Source: JBFWQM01 sp050249455
GTDB lineage: Bacteria > Pseudomonadota > Alphaproteobacteria > MPNO01 > VGEU01
Direction of reading: 5' to 3'
Length of the DNA stretch: 11,134 nt
NCBI GenBank assembly: GCA_050249455.1
Contig: JBFWQM010000190.1
Location: forward strand, 1 to 11,134
Shown: positions 1 to 6,800 of the stretch, one piece after another
Layout of the letters: the number at the start of each line of letters is the position of its first letter
Numbering within the stretch: the first letter of the stretch is position 1
Program-made: the position numbers and the translations under genes
Notes under the pieces: generated by a model
Seen by the model: only the letters and a program-made list of their open reading frames with translations
Databases searched by the model: none
What the model was told of the DNA's origin: nothing

Positions 1-976
1 CCTTGTCGTTGAGGTTGCCCTTGACCTCCTTGATCGCGCTGTCGAGCCACGGCAGCAGGTCATAGGCCTGCGCCGAGTAGTTCGACGGCTCGTAGCCGTA
101 CTTGGCGATGAAGTCCTTCACGAAGCGCTGGTTCTGCGGGTTCTTCAGGTCGGCCGCCCAGTGCATCGTGTGGTAGGTGCCGATCGCCGCGTCGCCGATC
201 GCCGGCAGGGTGACCGCATCGACCGTGAACACGGTGTAGACCGGGATCCTGTCGGCCAGTCCCGAGGTCGCCCACTGCTTCAGGAACGAGATGCCCATGC
301 CGCCGGGCTGGAACAGGAAGACCGACTTCGGGTTGGTGGCGCGGATTTGCGAGATCTCGGCCTGGAAGTCGGACTGGTCGAGCTTGGTCAGGATCTGCCC
401 GGCCGTCTTGCCCTGGTAGAAGCGCTGCAGGCCGGTGATCATGTCCTTGCCGGCCTGGTAGTTCGGCGCCAGCAGGAAGCTGTTCTCGACCTTGTCGTCG
501 GTCATCAGCTTGCCGAGCCCCTCGGGGATCGTGTCGTTGTTCCACGAGGTGGTGAAGAAGTTCTCGCTGCAGTCCTTGCCCGACATGGGCGAGGCGCCGG
601 CGTTGGTGGAGATCATGAAGGTGCCGGACCGGGTCACCGGCCGGGCCACGGCCATCAGCACGTTGGACCAGATGATGCCGGTGACGAAGTGGACCTTGTC
701 CTTCTGGACCAGCTTGTCCGCTTCCTGGCGGCCGGCGTCGGGCTTGCCCTGGTCGTCGCCGTATATGATCTCGGTGTTTAGCCCGCCGACCTTGCCGCCG
801 AGGTGCGACAGCGCCAGCTCCACCGCGTCCTTCTGCTGCTTGCCGAAGATGGCGCGGTCGCCCGAGAAGGTGTTGATGAAGCCGATCTTCAGGGTTTCCT
901 GGGCGGCGGCGGGCTGGGCGGCAAGGGCGCCCGCGAGCGCCAGCCCGGAGGCGGCGGCGATGAAAGACTTCAGCAT
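1..976 (-). CDS. ABC transporter periplasmic substrate-binding protein (Peripla_BP_6 / LivK type), C-terminus cut by window edge
   Basis: This is probably the periplasmic ligand-binding component of a branched-chain-amino-acid-type (HAAT) ABC transporter. The frame opens at an ATG at 976, with GGAGGT about eight bases upstream, and runs off the window after 325 codons. Family members are usually about 380-400 residues, so roughly the last 60 are missing. Residues 1-25 form a signal peptide: a basic start, a hydrophobic Ala/Leu core, and cleavage after Ala-Ala-Ala before QETLKIGF. The mature start (KIGFINTFSGDRAIFGKQQ), the IIYGDDQGKP strand (70-79) and the STNAGASP loop (123-130) are typical of type-1 Leu/Ile/Val-binding proteins. 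The ligand cannot be read from sequence. Relatives bind amino acids, amides, urea or aromatic acids. The rest of the transporter would lie to the left. It diverges from mntR. Confidence 0.9.
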   Translation of the reverse strand, partial: MLKSFIAAASGLALAGALAAQPAAAQETLKIGFINTFSGDRAIFGKQQKDAVELALSHLGGKVGGLNTEIIYGDDQGKPDAGRQEADKLVQKDKVHFVTGIIWSNVLMAVARPVTRSGTFMISTNAGASPMSGKDCSENFFTTSWNNDTIPEGLGKLMTDDKVENSFLLAPNYQAGKDMITGLQRFYQGKTAGQILTKLDQSDFQAEISQIRATNPKSVFLFQPGGMGISFLKQWATSGLADRIPVYTVFTVDAVTLPAIGDAAIGTYHTMHWAADLKNPQNQRFVKDFIAKYGYEPSNYSAQAYDLLPWLDSAIKEVKGNLNDK

Positions 977-1024
977 GGGTGGACCTCCGTGGGGTGGACG
1001 GCACATCTGGCGTGGCCTAAACCA

Positions 1025-1052
1025 ATGGTAGCCGATTTCGCCCGCTTGCCAA
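1025..1052 (-). promoter_or_regulatory. Candidate sigma-70 promoter of the substrate-binding protein gene
   Basis: Read on the minus strand, TTGGCA (1052-1047) is followed after 16 bases by TACCAT (1030-1025). Each resembles the housekeeping -35 or -10 box. The predicted transcript would start near 1018, giving a leader of about 40 bases that includes the GGAGGT ribosome-binding site. An inverted repeat (GTAGCC at 1028-1033, GGCTAC at 1054-1059) overlaps the -10 box and lies just outside the -35 box, so a dimeric regulator could bind here. I saw no convincing MntR box in the 977-1126 gap. This is a prediction from pattern only. Confidence 0.35.
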
Positions 1053-1126
1053 GGGCTACGGCTTGACGGCCGGCGGGTTTTGCCCATTTCGGTTCGGGGC
1101 AGGACGCCGGGCGGCAAGGAGAACGG

Positions 1127-1600
1127 ATGGACGAAGGACGCAAACCGCCCGCCGCCGAACGGCGCCTCACGTCGGCCGAGCGCCAGGCGGCGACGTTCGA
1201 GCGCACGCGCGAGGCGCGCCGCACCGAGGTGGCCGAAGACTATGTCGAGCTGATCGACGACCTGATCGAAGTGAACGGCGAGGCGCGGCTGGTCGATCTC
1301 GCCGAGCGCTTCGGCGTCAGCCACGTCACCGCCAACCGCATCATCGCGCGGCTGCGCCGGGACGGCCTCGTCACCTCGAAGCCGTACCGGTCGATCTTCC
1401 TGACCGAGGAGGGCCGCGCGCTGGCCGGCCGGTCGCGGCGGCGCCACCGCATCGTGATCGACTTCCTGATCGCGCTCGGCGTCAGCGAGCAGCAGGCCGA
1501 GATCGATTCCGAGGGCATCGAGCACCACGTGAGCGAGGAGACGCTGGCGGCATTCGAGCGGCTGACCCGCGGCCGGCCGCGGGGCGGCGACGGGGCCTGA
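1127..1600 (+). CDS. mntR: Manganese-binding transcriptional regulator MntR (DtxR family)
   Basis: This is a cytoplasmic, Mn(II)-sensing DNA-binding regulator that in its family controls manganese uptake and export. The start at 1127 is supported by AAGGAG a few bases upstream. The 157 residues closely match E. coli MntR in length and order: a charged N-terminal extension (1-33), a winged helix-turn-helix (about 52-95, recognition segment around FGVSHVTANRIIARLRRDG), and a helical dimerisation and metal domain (100-145) ending in the diagnostic IEHHVSEETL. By comparison with B. subtilis MntR, the metal ligands are all present: Asp38, Glu41, His107, Glu129, Glu132 and His133. There is no C-terminal SH3-like domain, as is normal for MntR as opposed to DtxR/IdeR. 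No mntH, mntP, mntS or sitABCD gene is in the window, so its target operon must lie elsewhere. Confidence 0.95.
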   Translation: MDEGRKPPAAERRLTSAERQAATFERTREARRTEVAEDYVELIDDLIEVNGEARLVDLAERFGVSHVTANRIIARLRRDGLVTSKPYRSIFLTEEGRALAGRSRRRHRIVIDFLIALGVSEQQAEIDSEGIEHHVSEETLAAFERLTRGRPRGGDGA

Positions 1601-1604
1601 ACGC

Positions 1605-1617
1605 GCCGTTTAACGGC
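1605..1617. promoter_or_regulatory. Short perfect palindrome between mntR and the DUF1488 gene
   Basis: GCCGTT-T-AACGGC is a perfect 6-bp inverted repeat around one central base, just after the mntR stop codon. With only one central base it would form at best a short hairpin, and no T-run follows. It is therefore more like a protein-binding dyad than a terminator. It lies about 60 bases upstream of the DUF1488 gene. A chance origin is possible. Confidence 0.2.
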
Positions 1618-1679
1618 TTCGAAACCTCAAGCCTGTAGTTCGTCGATCTCCAGTACGCCGATCATCGCGGACCGGCCGC

Positions 1680-1982
1680 ATGGGAAACGAGTGCATGGCC
1701 CAGCTCGAACGACAAGTGGATTTCTCCCCGGCCGACAACGCACGCTGGATGCCTTCGCTCGGCGAGGTGCATTTCTTCGTGCGGTTCGGCGGCAACCGGC
1801 TTTTGTGCCGCATTTCGCGCGATTACCTGGAGGCGACCGGCGCGGCGACGCGCGGCAGCGACGTGTGCCTCGCGCTGACCGGCAAGAATTTCGATCGTAT
1901 CAAGCAGCGCATTGCGCAACTCGTCACCGCGGGCCGGTACGAGGAAGGCGGCAGCGTGCTTCTGAAGCGTACAGATTGGTAG
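1680..1982 (+). CDS. DUF1488 family small protein
   Basis: This is a 100-residue soluble protein with no signal peptide or membrane segment. The pattern is typical of DUF1488: an N-terminal VDFSP segment, a central strand pair (EVHFFVRFGGNRLLCRISRD), a middle block with NFDRIKQRIAQL, and a final strand ending in VLLKRTDW. The family's biochemical role is unknown. It is common as a small single gene in proteobacteria. The start is uncertain. The ATG at 1680 has no clear Shine-Dalgarno. An in-frame ATG at 1695 begins MAQLERQVDF and has GGGAAACGAG just upstream, which is not strong either. The downstream hydrolase appears to have its own promoter, so co-transcription is not required. Confidence 0.72.
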   Translation: MGNECMAQLERQVDFSPADNARWMPSLGEVHFFVRFGGNRLLCRISRDYLEATGAATRGSDVCLALTGKNFDRIKQRIAQLVTAGRYEEGGSVLLKRTDW

Positions 1983-1994
1983 AGTCCTTAAGGC

Positions 1995-2023
1995 TTGACT
2001 CGGTCGACCCGCGTCGTTAAAGC
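1995..2023 (+). promoter_or_regulatory. Candidate promoter of the SleB-like hydrolase, with two GANTC sites
   Basis: TTGACT (1995-2000) is separated by 17 bases from TAAAGC (2018-2023), a plausible housekeeping -35/-10 pair about 60 bases before the hydrolase start codon. The -10 box is weak (three of six consensus bases). GAGTC (1982-1986) and GACTC (1997-2001) are both GANTC, the recognition sequence of the alphaproteobacterial methylase CcrM. They face each other as an inverted repeat, and the second overlaps the -35 box. Whether this organism has CcrM cannot be seen here. Confidence 0.4.
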
Positions 2024-2083
2024 CAATGGAGCGTCCTGAACGCACACCAAGATCCGGCAAAACTCCAAAGTGGGGGGCTACCC

Positions 2084-2542
2084 ATGAGGTTCGTTGCCGT
2101 TCTTCTGCTTGGCGTTGCGGTGCTGGCACGACCGGCGTCGTCGTCATCGTTGAACATCGATGCGTCGCAGTTTCAGTGTCTTGCGTTGAACGTCTACTGG
2201 GAATCGCGGTCTGAGCCGACCGCGGGCCAATTGGCGATCGCACACCTCACGCTGAACCGCGTGAAATCCAACAAGTTTGCGGAATCGATCTGCGGCGTCG
2301 TCCAGCAGGGCGGCGAGACGCAATCGTGCCAGTTCTCGTGGTGGTGCGACGGCCGCAGCGACGCGGTGGTCGACGGCCCGGCATGGCGCGAGGCGGTCCG
2401 CGTGGCCAAGATGGCGATCGAGGCCGAGGCGAAGGATCCGACCGACGGCGCGCTCTACGTGCACAACACCTCGGTCTCGCCGAGCTACCTGGCGAAGAAG
2501 AAGCCGACGGCCCGCATCGGCCGCCACGTCTTCTATCGTTGA
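2084..2542 (+). CDS. Secreted SleB/CwlJ-type cell-wall hydrolase (Hydrolase_2 domain)
   Basis: This is a likely peptidoglycan hydrolase acting in the periplasm. Residues 1 to about 21 look like a signal peptide: MRF, a hydrophobic VAVLLLGVAVLA core, then a small-residue region ending in SSSS. The rest is one SleB/CwlJ domain. It starts with CLALNVYWESRSEP, where Glu40 matches the presumed catalytic glutamate. It continues with the HLTLNRV segment, the Cys- and Trp-rich CQFSWWCDGRSD block, and the C-terminal DPTDGALYVHN with RIGRHVFYR. At 152 residues it is close to a minimal catalytic domain, without the peptidoglycan-binding repeats of Bacillus SleB. The family was named for spore-cortex lysis, but alphaproteobacteria that do not form spores carry many such proteins, probably for wall turnover. 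The start at 2084 follows a G-rich stretch (GTGGGGGGC) that can act as ribosome-binding site. The gene ends 22 bases before a strong terminator. Confidence 0.88.
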   Translation: MRFVAVLLLGVAVLARPASSSSLNIDASQFQCLALNVYWESRSEPTAGQLAIAHLTLNRVKSNKFAESICGVVQQGGETQSCQFSWWCDGRSDAVVDGPAWREAVRVAKMAIEAEAKDPTDGALYVHNTSVSPSYLAKKKPTARIGRHVFYR

Positions 2543-2564
2543 GGTCGTTGTCCCGGTGAAGTGA

Positions 2565-2591
2565 AAAGGGCGGGTCCCGGACCCGCCCTTT
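2565..2591. terminator. Bidirectional intrinsic terminator between convergent genes
   Basis: Thirteen-base arms (2565-2577 and 2579-2591) are perfect inverted complements around a single central base, so a stem of about 12 bp with a tiny loop can form. The core is GGGCGGGTCC paired with GGACCCGCCC. On the plus strand the right arm ends in TTT and GTCGTTT follows. On the minus strand the arm ends in TTTT. The hairpin can therefore stop both the hydrolase transcript (+) and the dioxygenase transcript (-), whose stop codon lies 28 bases beyond it. Confidence 0.88.
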
Positions 2592-2618
2592 GTCGTTTCC
2601 GCGCGTCGTCGCGTCGGC

Positions 2619-3689
2619 TCAGGTGGCGTGGCCCGCCCGCTGCCGGTCGATCTGCAGCTTCGCCATGAACGGCAGGAACGGGTGCACGCCAAGCTTCAGG
2701 AGCGCGCTCTGGTCCATCGCGGCGAGCGCGGTCTTCTCCGCCGGCGCGATGGCGAGTGCGTCCGCGTAGGCCTGCGGGTTGCTCAGGAACCGGGCGCGTT
2801 CGCCGACGTCGTGCGCCAGCCGGTGCAGGATGTCGGCCAGCACCACCTGGTCGGGCGCGATGGGCGGGTAGTGCAGCTCGGTCTTCTGCGCGGCGCCCTG
2901 CGACCAGAACGCCATCGTCGCATAGTTGTGGTGCCACGACGGGTCGAGCGAAACCAGGTCGGGCTTGCGCTCGCCCAGCAGCCCGGCCGCGACGCCCCAG
3001 CAGCGCAGCTCGATATTGCCGGTGTCGTCCAGCCGCTTCTCGTCGAGCGACAGGAGCCAGCGCAGGTTGCCGGTCGACAATTCCGCGACCAGCTTCTTGT
3101 CGAACTCCAGATCGGGCTGGGCATAACGGTCGGTGCCCGGGAAGTGGGATAGCCCGCCGCTGGTCACGACCACGGCGCGGACGCCGAGCGCGGTGAGCCC
3201 GCGCCGCATAGCCTGGCCGAACGCGAAGCAGCGCTCCATCCGCGGCTGCGGCGGCACGTAGGCGTTGACGAAGACCGGGATGATCGGACCGGCGGTGCGC
3301 AGGAAGGTCAGCGGGATGCCGAAGGCATAGTCGAGCGCGGCGTTGGAGGTGAACGCCGGATCGAAGCCTTCCTCCTGCAGATAGCGGATCAGCGCGGTGG
3401 AGAGGTCGGCCGCCACGGTGTAGCGGAACTCGCGGCCGGCGAACGTGCCGACCGCCTCGCCGCCGCGATGCAGCGCGAACGACGGTACGCACTGCAGCAG
3501 GAACTGGTCGGCGTGGTCGTTGGCGATGACGATCGTCACGTCTGGCTCGAGCGCGGCCAGGCGCTTGCCGTTCTCGACGGCGAGGGTCTCCACACGCGCC
3601 ACGGTGGCCTTGTCCTCGGTCTCGGGCAGCGTGAAGAATTGCGGCGCGTGGGCCATCAGCACGCCGCCGACGATGCCGGCTTCCTTCAT
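2619..3689 (-). CDS. Class III extradiol ring-cleavage dioxygenase, LigB-like domain fused to a LigA-like tail
   Basis: This is a predicted non-haem Fe(II) enzyme that opens a catechol-type aromatic ring next to its hydroxyls, using O2. It has 356 residues and is cytoplasmic. Residues 1 to about 275 are a LigB-type catalytic domain. By family comparison the iron ligands are His14 (MAHAPQFF), His59 (ANDHADQF) and Glu227 (GNIELRCW). The acid/base histidine is His182 in SGGLSHFPG. Residues from about 285 to the end (RFLSNPQAYADAL to LGVHPFLPFMAKLQ) resemble the LigA small subunit, so both subunits are on one chain as in gallate dioxygenase. This protein is shorter than DesB-type enzymes (about 420). 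The substrate is unknown; gallate-, protocatechuate- or phenylpropionate-type catechols are possible. The start at 3689 is chosen because GGAG precedes it. An upstream in-frame ATG (3725) lacks a ribosome-binding site and overlaps the predicted -10 box. No other ring-cleavage pathway gene is adjacent. Confidence 0.87.
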   Translation of the reverse strand: MKEAGIVGGVLMAHAPQFFTLPETEDKATVARVETLAVENGKRLAALEPDVTIVIANDHADQFLLQCVPSFALHRGGEAVGTFAGREFRYTVAADLSTALIRYLQEEGFDPAFTSNAALDYAFGIPLTFLRTAGPIIPVFVNAYVPPQPRMERCFAFGQAMRRGLTALGVRAVVVTSGGLSHFPGTDRYAQPDLEFDKKLVAELSTGNLRWLLSLDEKRLDDTGNIELRCWGVAAGLLGERKPDLVSLDPSWHHNYATMAFWSQGAAQKTELHYPPIAPDQVVLADILHRLAHDVGERARFLSNPQAYADALAIAPAEKTALAAMDQSALLKLGVHPFLPFMAKLQIDRQRAGHAT

Positions 3690-3708
3690 CTCCGCTCTCC
3701 AACGGGTT

Positions 3709-3736
3709 ATCGCGTTAACTCTCATGATAACGCGAT
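3709..3736. promoter_or_regulatory. Operator-like inverted repeat at the dioxygenase promoter
   Basis: ATCGCGTTA (3709-3717) and TAACGCGAT (3728-3736) are perfect 9-base inverted repeats separated by 10 bases, so their centres lie 19 bp (nearly two helical turns) apart. The dyad covers the predicted -10 box and transcription start of the dioxygenase gene. That is where a dimeric repressor of a catabolic gene would be expected to bind. The regulator is not encoded in this window, and its family cannot be told from the site. Confidence 0.5.
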
Positions 3737-3752
3737 TCGCAGGCGTGGCCAG
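3724..3752 (-). promoter_or_regulatory. Candidate promoter of the dioxygenase gene
   Basis: On the minus strand, TATCAT (3729-3724) matches five of six -10 positions. Seventeen bases upstream is CTGGCC (3752-3747), a weak -35 box. The start point would be near 3717, giving a leader of about 28 bases that contains the GGAG ribosome-binding site before the ATG at 3689. The weak -35 box and overlapping dyad suggest regulated rather than constitutive expression. Confidence 0.4.
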
Positions 3753-3793
3753 ACGCGCCGCGCGGCCGCGTCGCGATGTCGCCGCGGCGCCGC

Positions 3794-3808
3794 TTAAGTC
3801 GAAATTAA
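3794..3808. promoter_or_regulatory. CtrA-type binding box upstream of the PAS kinase
   Basis: TTAA (3794-3797), seven bases, then TTAA (3805-3808) followed by C matches the full CtrA consensus TTAA-N7-TTAAC without a mismatch. It lies 16 bases before the annotated kinase start at 3825 and 105 bases from the dioxygenase start. In a GC-rich genome such an AT-defined motif is rare by chance. CtrA is the essential or conserved cell-cycle and motility response regulator of alphaproteobacteria, and sites of this form usually overlap the -35 region of its targets. Binding is inferred, not shown. Confidence 0.6.
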
Positions 3809-3824
3809 CGGGTTTAGCCGCGAT

Positions 3825-6800
3825 ATGACCGATATTTTTCGGATACCGGTTGCATCGCTTATGGCGCTTGGGCGCAGTGGCATGAAGCACGCGGACCCGG
3901 CCGATGGGTCGGACCGCGAGGCGGCGCTCGAAGCGCGCGTTGCGTCGCTGGAACGGCGTCTGGCCGCCGCCGAGGCCGAGCGCGACTCCCTGCGACGCGC
4001 CGCCGACCCGTTCTTCGAACTCGTGGAGCAGATGCCGGATGCGGTCATGGTGCATGACCGGCAGTGGCGCATCCTCTACCTGAACCCGGCCGGGGTCGCC
4101 CAGTTCGGGCTGTCGTCGGCCGCCGAAGCGATCGGCGGCACCCCCGAACGGTTCATCCATCCGAACTGGCGCACCGCCATCAAGGACCGCTTCCAGGAAA
4201 TCGAACGGGGCGAGAAGCTGCGCTTCCTCGTCCACCGGCGCCTCAGGCCGGACGGCAGCACCTACTTCGCGTCCTCCGCGGCCGTGGCCGTCGATTGGAA
4301 CGGAACGCCGGCCTGCGTGGTGGTGATCCGCGACGTCACCCAGCAGCTGTTCAACGCGGAGCTGGTCGCGTCCGTCGAGACGCGGCTGCGCGACGCCATC
4401 GAGTCGATGACCGAAGGCTTCGCCGTCTTCGACCGCGACGACCGGCTGGTCGAGATGAACCAGCGCTACCGGACGGAGATCTTCCCGCGGCTCGGCGCCT
4501 GGCTCGCGCCGGGGGTGCACTACGACGACATCGTGCGCAAGGTGTGGGAGCACGCCGGCGCCCGGGACGCCGAGGAGGTGGCCGACAAGGTGGCGACGGC
4601 GCGGAATTCCCATCGCGCCGGCCACGGGCGAAACCGGATCGCGCTTCCCGACGGCCGGGTCATTCGCGTGGTCAAGCGCCGCACCGCGGACGGCGGCACC
4701 GTCGGCGTCTATTCCGACATCACGGAGGAACAGCGGCGCGACGATGCGCTGCGCGAGGCGAACGAGCGCCACCGTCGGGTGCTCGACATGCTGCCGGACG
4801 CCGTCGTCATCCACTGCAACGGCCGGTTCGCCTATGTCAATGCGGCGGCGGTCGCGCTCTTCGGCGCGCCCGACGCCGATGCCCTCGTCGGCCGGTCGAA
4901 CTTCGACTTCATGCCGCCCGAATGGCAGGACGTCGTTCGAGAGCGGATGCGCTACTACGTGGAGAACGGCGTGCCGCCGGCGCCGCAGCGGCAGCAGCGG
5001 CGCCGCTGGGACGGCGGCACGATCGACGTCGAGAACCACGCCCGCATGACGACGTGGAACGGCGAGCCGGCGTGGATCGTGGTGATGCGCGACATCAGCC
5101 AGCGCATCACCGCGGAGCGCGAGCTCCAGGAAACCCAGCGCCGTCTCGTCGCGATCACCGCCAACCTCCCGGGAGCGGTCTACCAGCGCGTCCTGTATCC
5201 CGACGGGCGCATCGACTTCCCGTATGTGAGCGACGGGGTGCGGGAAACCCACGGGTTCACGGCCGCGGAGGTCCTGGCGAATCCGTTCCTGCTGGTCCAA
5301 TCTCTGCATCCCGAAGACCGCGCCCGCTACCGCGAGGCGCTGCACGCCTCCGCGCGCGACCTGACCCCGTTCGAGATGGAGTTGCGCAACCACTGGCCCA
5401 ACGGCCGGGCGGTATGGACGCACAGCGTCGCCCGCCCGCACCGGCGCGACGACGGGGCCGTGGTGTGGGACGGCATCTTCTTCGACATCACCGCGCAGAA
5501 GGCCGCGGAGGAGCGCGCGGCACTGGCGCACCGCTGGCTGCTCGACGCGATCGAATGCATCAACGAGGGCTTCGCGCTGTGGGATCGCGACGACCGCCTT
5601 CTGCTGGCCAACCGCAAGTACCTCGACAACCAGGCGGTCTCGGCGATCCCGGTAGGGACGGGCATCAAGGCGGAGGACTTCGTCCGGCGCCGCGCGCCGG
5701 GAGTCTACGGCGTCGACGACGAGGCGACCGCGGAGGCGTGGATCGAGATGCGGATGCGCCACCATCGCGAGGGCCGCGAGCCGTTCGAGGTGCACGACAA
5801 GAAGGGCCGCTGGACGCTGATCAGCGAACGCCGCACGCCGGAGGGCTTCACCGTCGGCCTCTATGCCGACATCACTGGCCGCAAGCGCCGCGAGAAGGCG
5901 CTGCAGGAGAGCGAGGCGCGCTATCGCGGCCTCGTGGAGCTCATGCCTGATCTCGTCTACGTGGTGGTGGACGGCCGGTTCGCCTTCGTGAACGCGGCAG
6001 GCGCGCGGCTGCTCGGCGCGGCCACGTCGGCAGAACTCATCGATCGCCCGTCAGCGGAATTCACGCATCCGGACTACATCCCGGAGATGCGCCATCGCTA
6101 TGGGCGCGTGCTCAACGAAGGCATCCTGGTGACGCCGTGGGAATGCCGTCGGCTCCGCCTCGACGGCAGCGAGTTCTGGACCGAGAACGTCGCGCGACAG
6201 ATCGTCTGGCAGGGCCGCACGGCCTCGCTGGTGATCGCGCGCGACATCACCGATCAGATCGCGGCCAAGCGCGCGCTGCGCGACAGCGAGGCGACCCTGA
6301 AGGCGCTGATCAACGCGTCGCCGGACATCGCCTTTCTGCTCGACCACAAGGGCATGACCTTGACGGCGAACGATGCCGCCGCGCGCTATTTCGGCACGAC
6401 GATCGAGGCGTTCGTCGGCAGCCGGGCCCGTGATTTCAGCCGGCCCGACGGTCGGGAGCAGCGCGACGCCGCGATCGAGCACGCGATCGAGAAGCGGGCG
6501 CCGGTGTCCCTCGACCAGCGCCGCGACGGCCGCTGGCTGCACTACACCTTTTGCCCGGTGATCGACAAGAAAGGCCGGCTGCAGCGGGTCGCAATCTTCA
6601 TTCGCGACGTTACCGAGGCCCGCGATGCCGAGGAGAACATGCGCCAGGCCAAGGAGACGGCCGAGGTCGCCAACCGTTCCAAGAGCGAGTTCCTGGCCAA
6701 CATGAGCCACGAGCTCCGGACGCCGCTGAACGCCATCATCGGCTTCTCCGAGATCATGATGACGGAGATGTTCGGCCCGCTCGGGAACGACAACTACAAG

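Noticed and set aside
60..1004. Minus-strand open frame of 314 codons at the left edge
   Set aside because: It lies in a different frame from the substrate-binding protein, which has a signal peptide, ribosome-binding site and family motifs. The alternative translation is Arg/Gly-rich nonsense.
1063..1091. TTGACG (1063-1068) as the -35 box of mntR
   Set aside because: No acceptable -10 box is found 16-18 bases downstream (ATTTCG or similar), so no promoter is called.
2619..5795. Minus-strand open frame of over 1050 codons running through the dioxygenase and antisense to the first half of the PAS kinase
   Set aside because: Only the part from 3689 downstream matches a protein family. The upstream part is low-complexity, Val/Asp/Arg-rich translation antisense to clear PAS domains, a typical shadow in GC-rich DNA.
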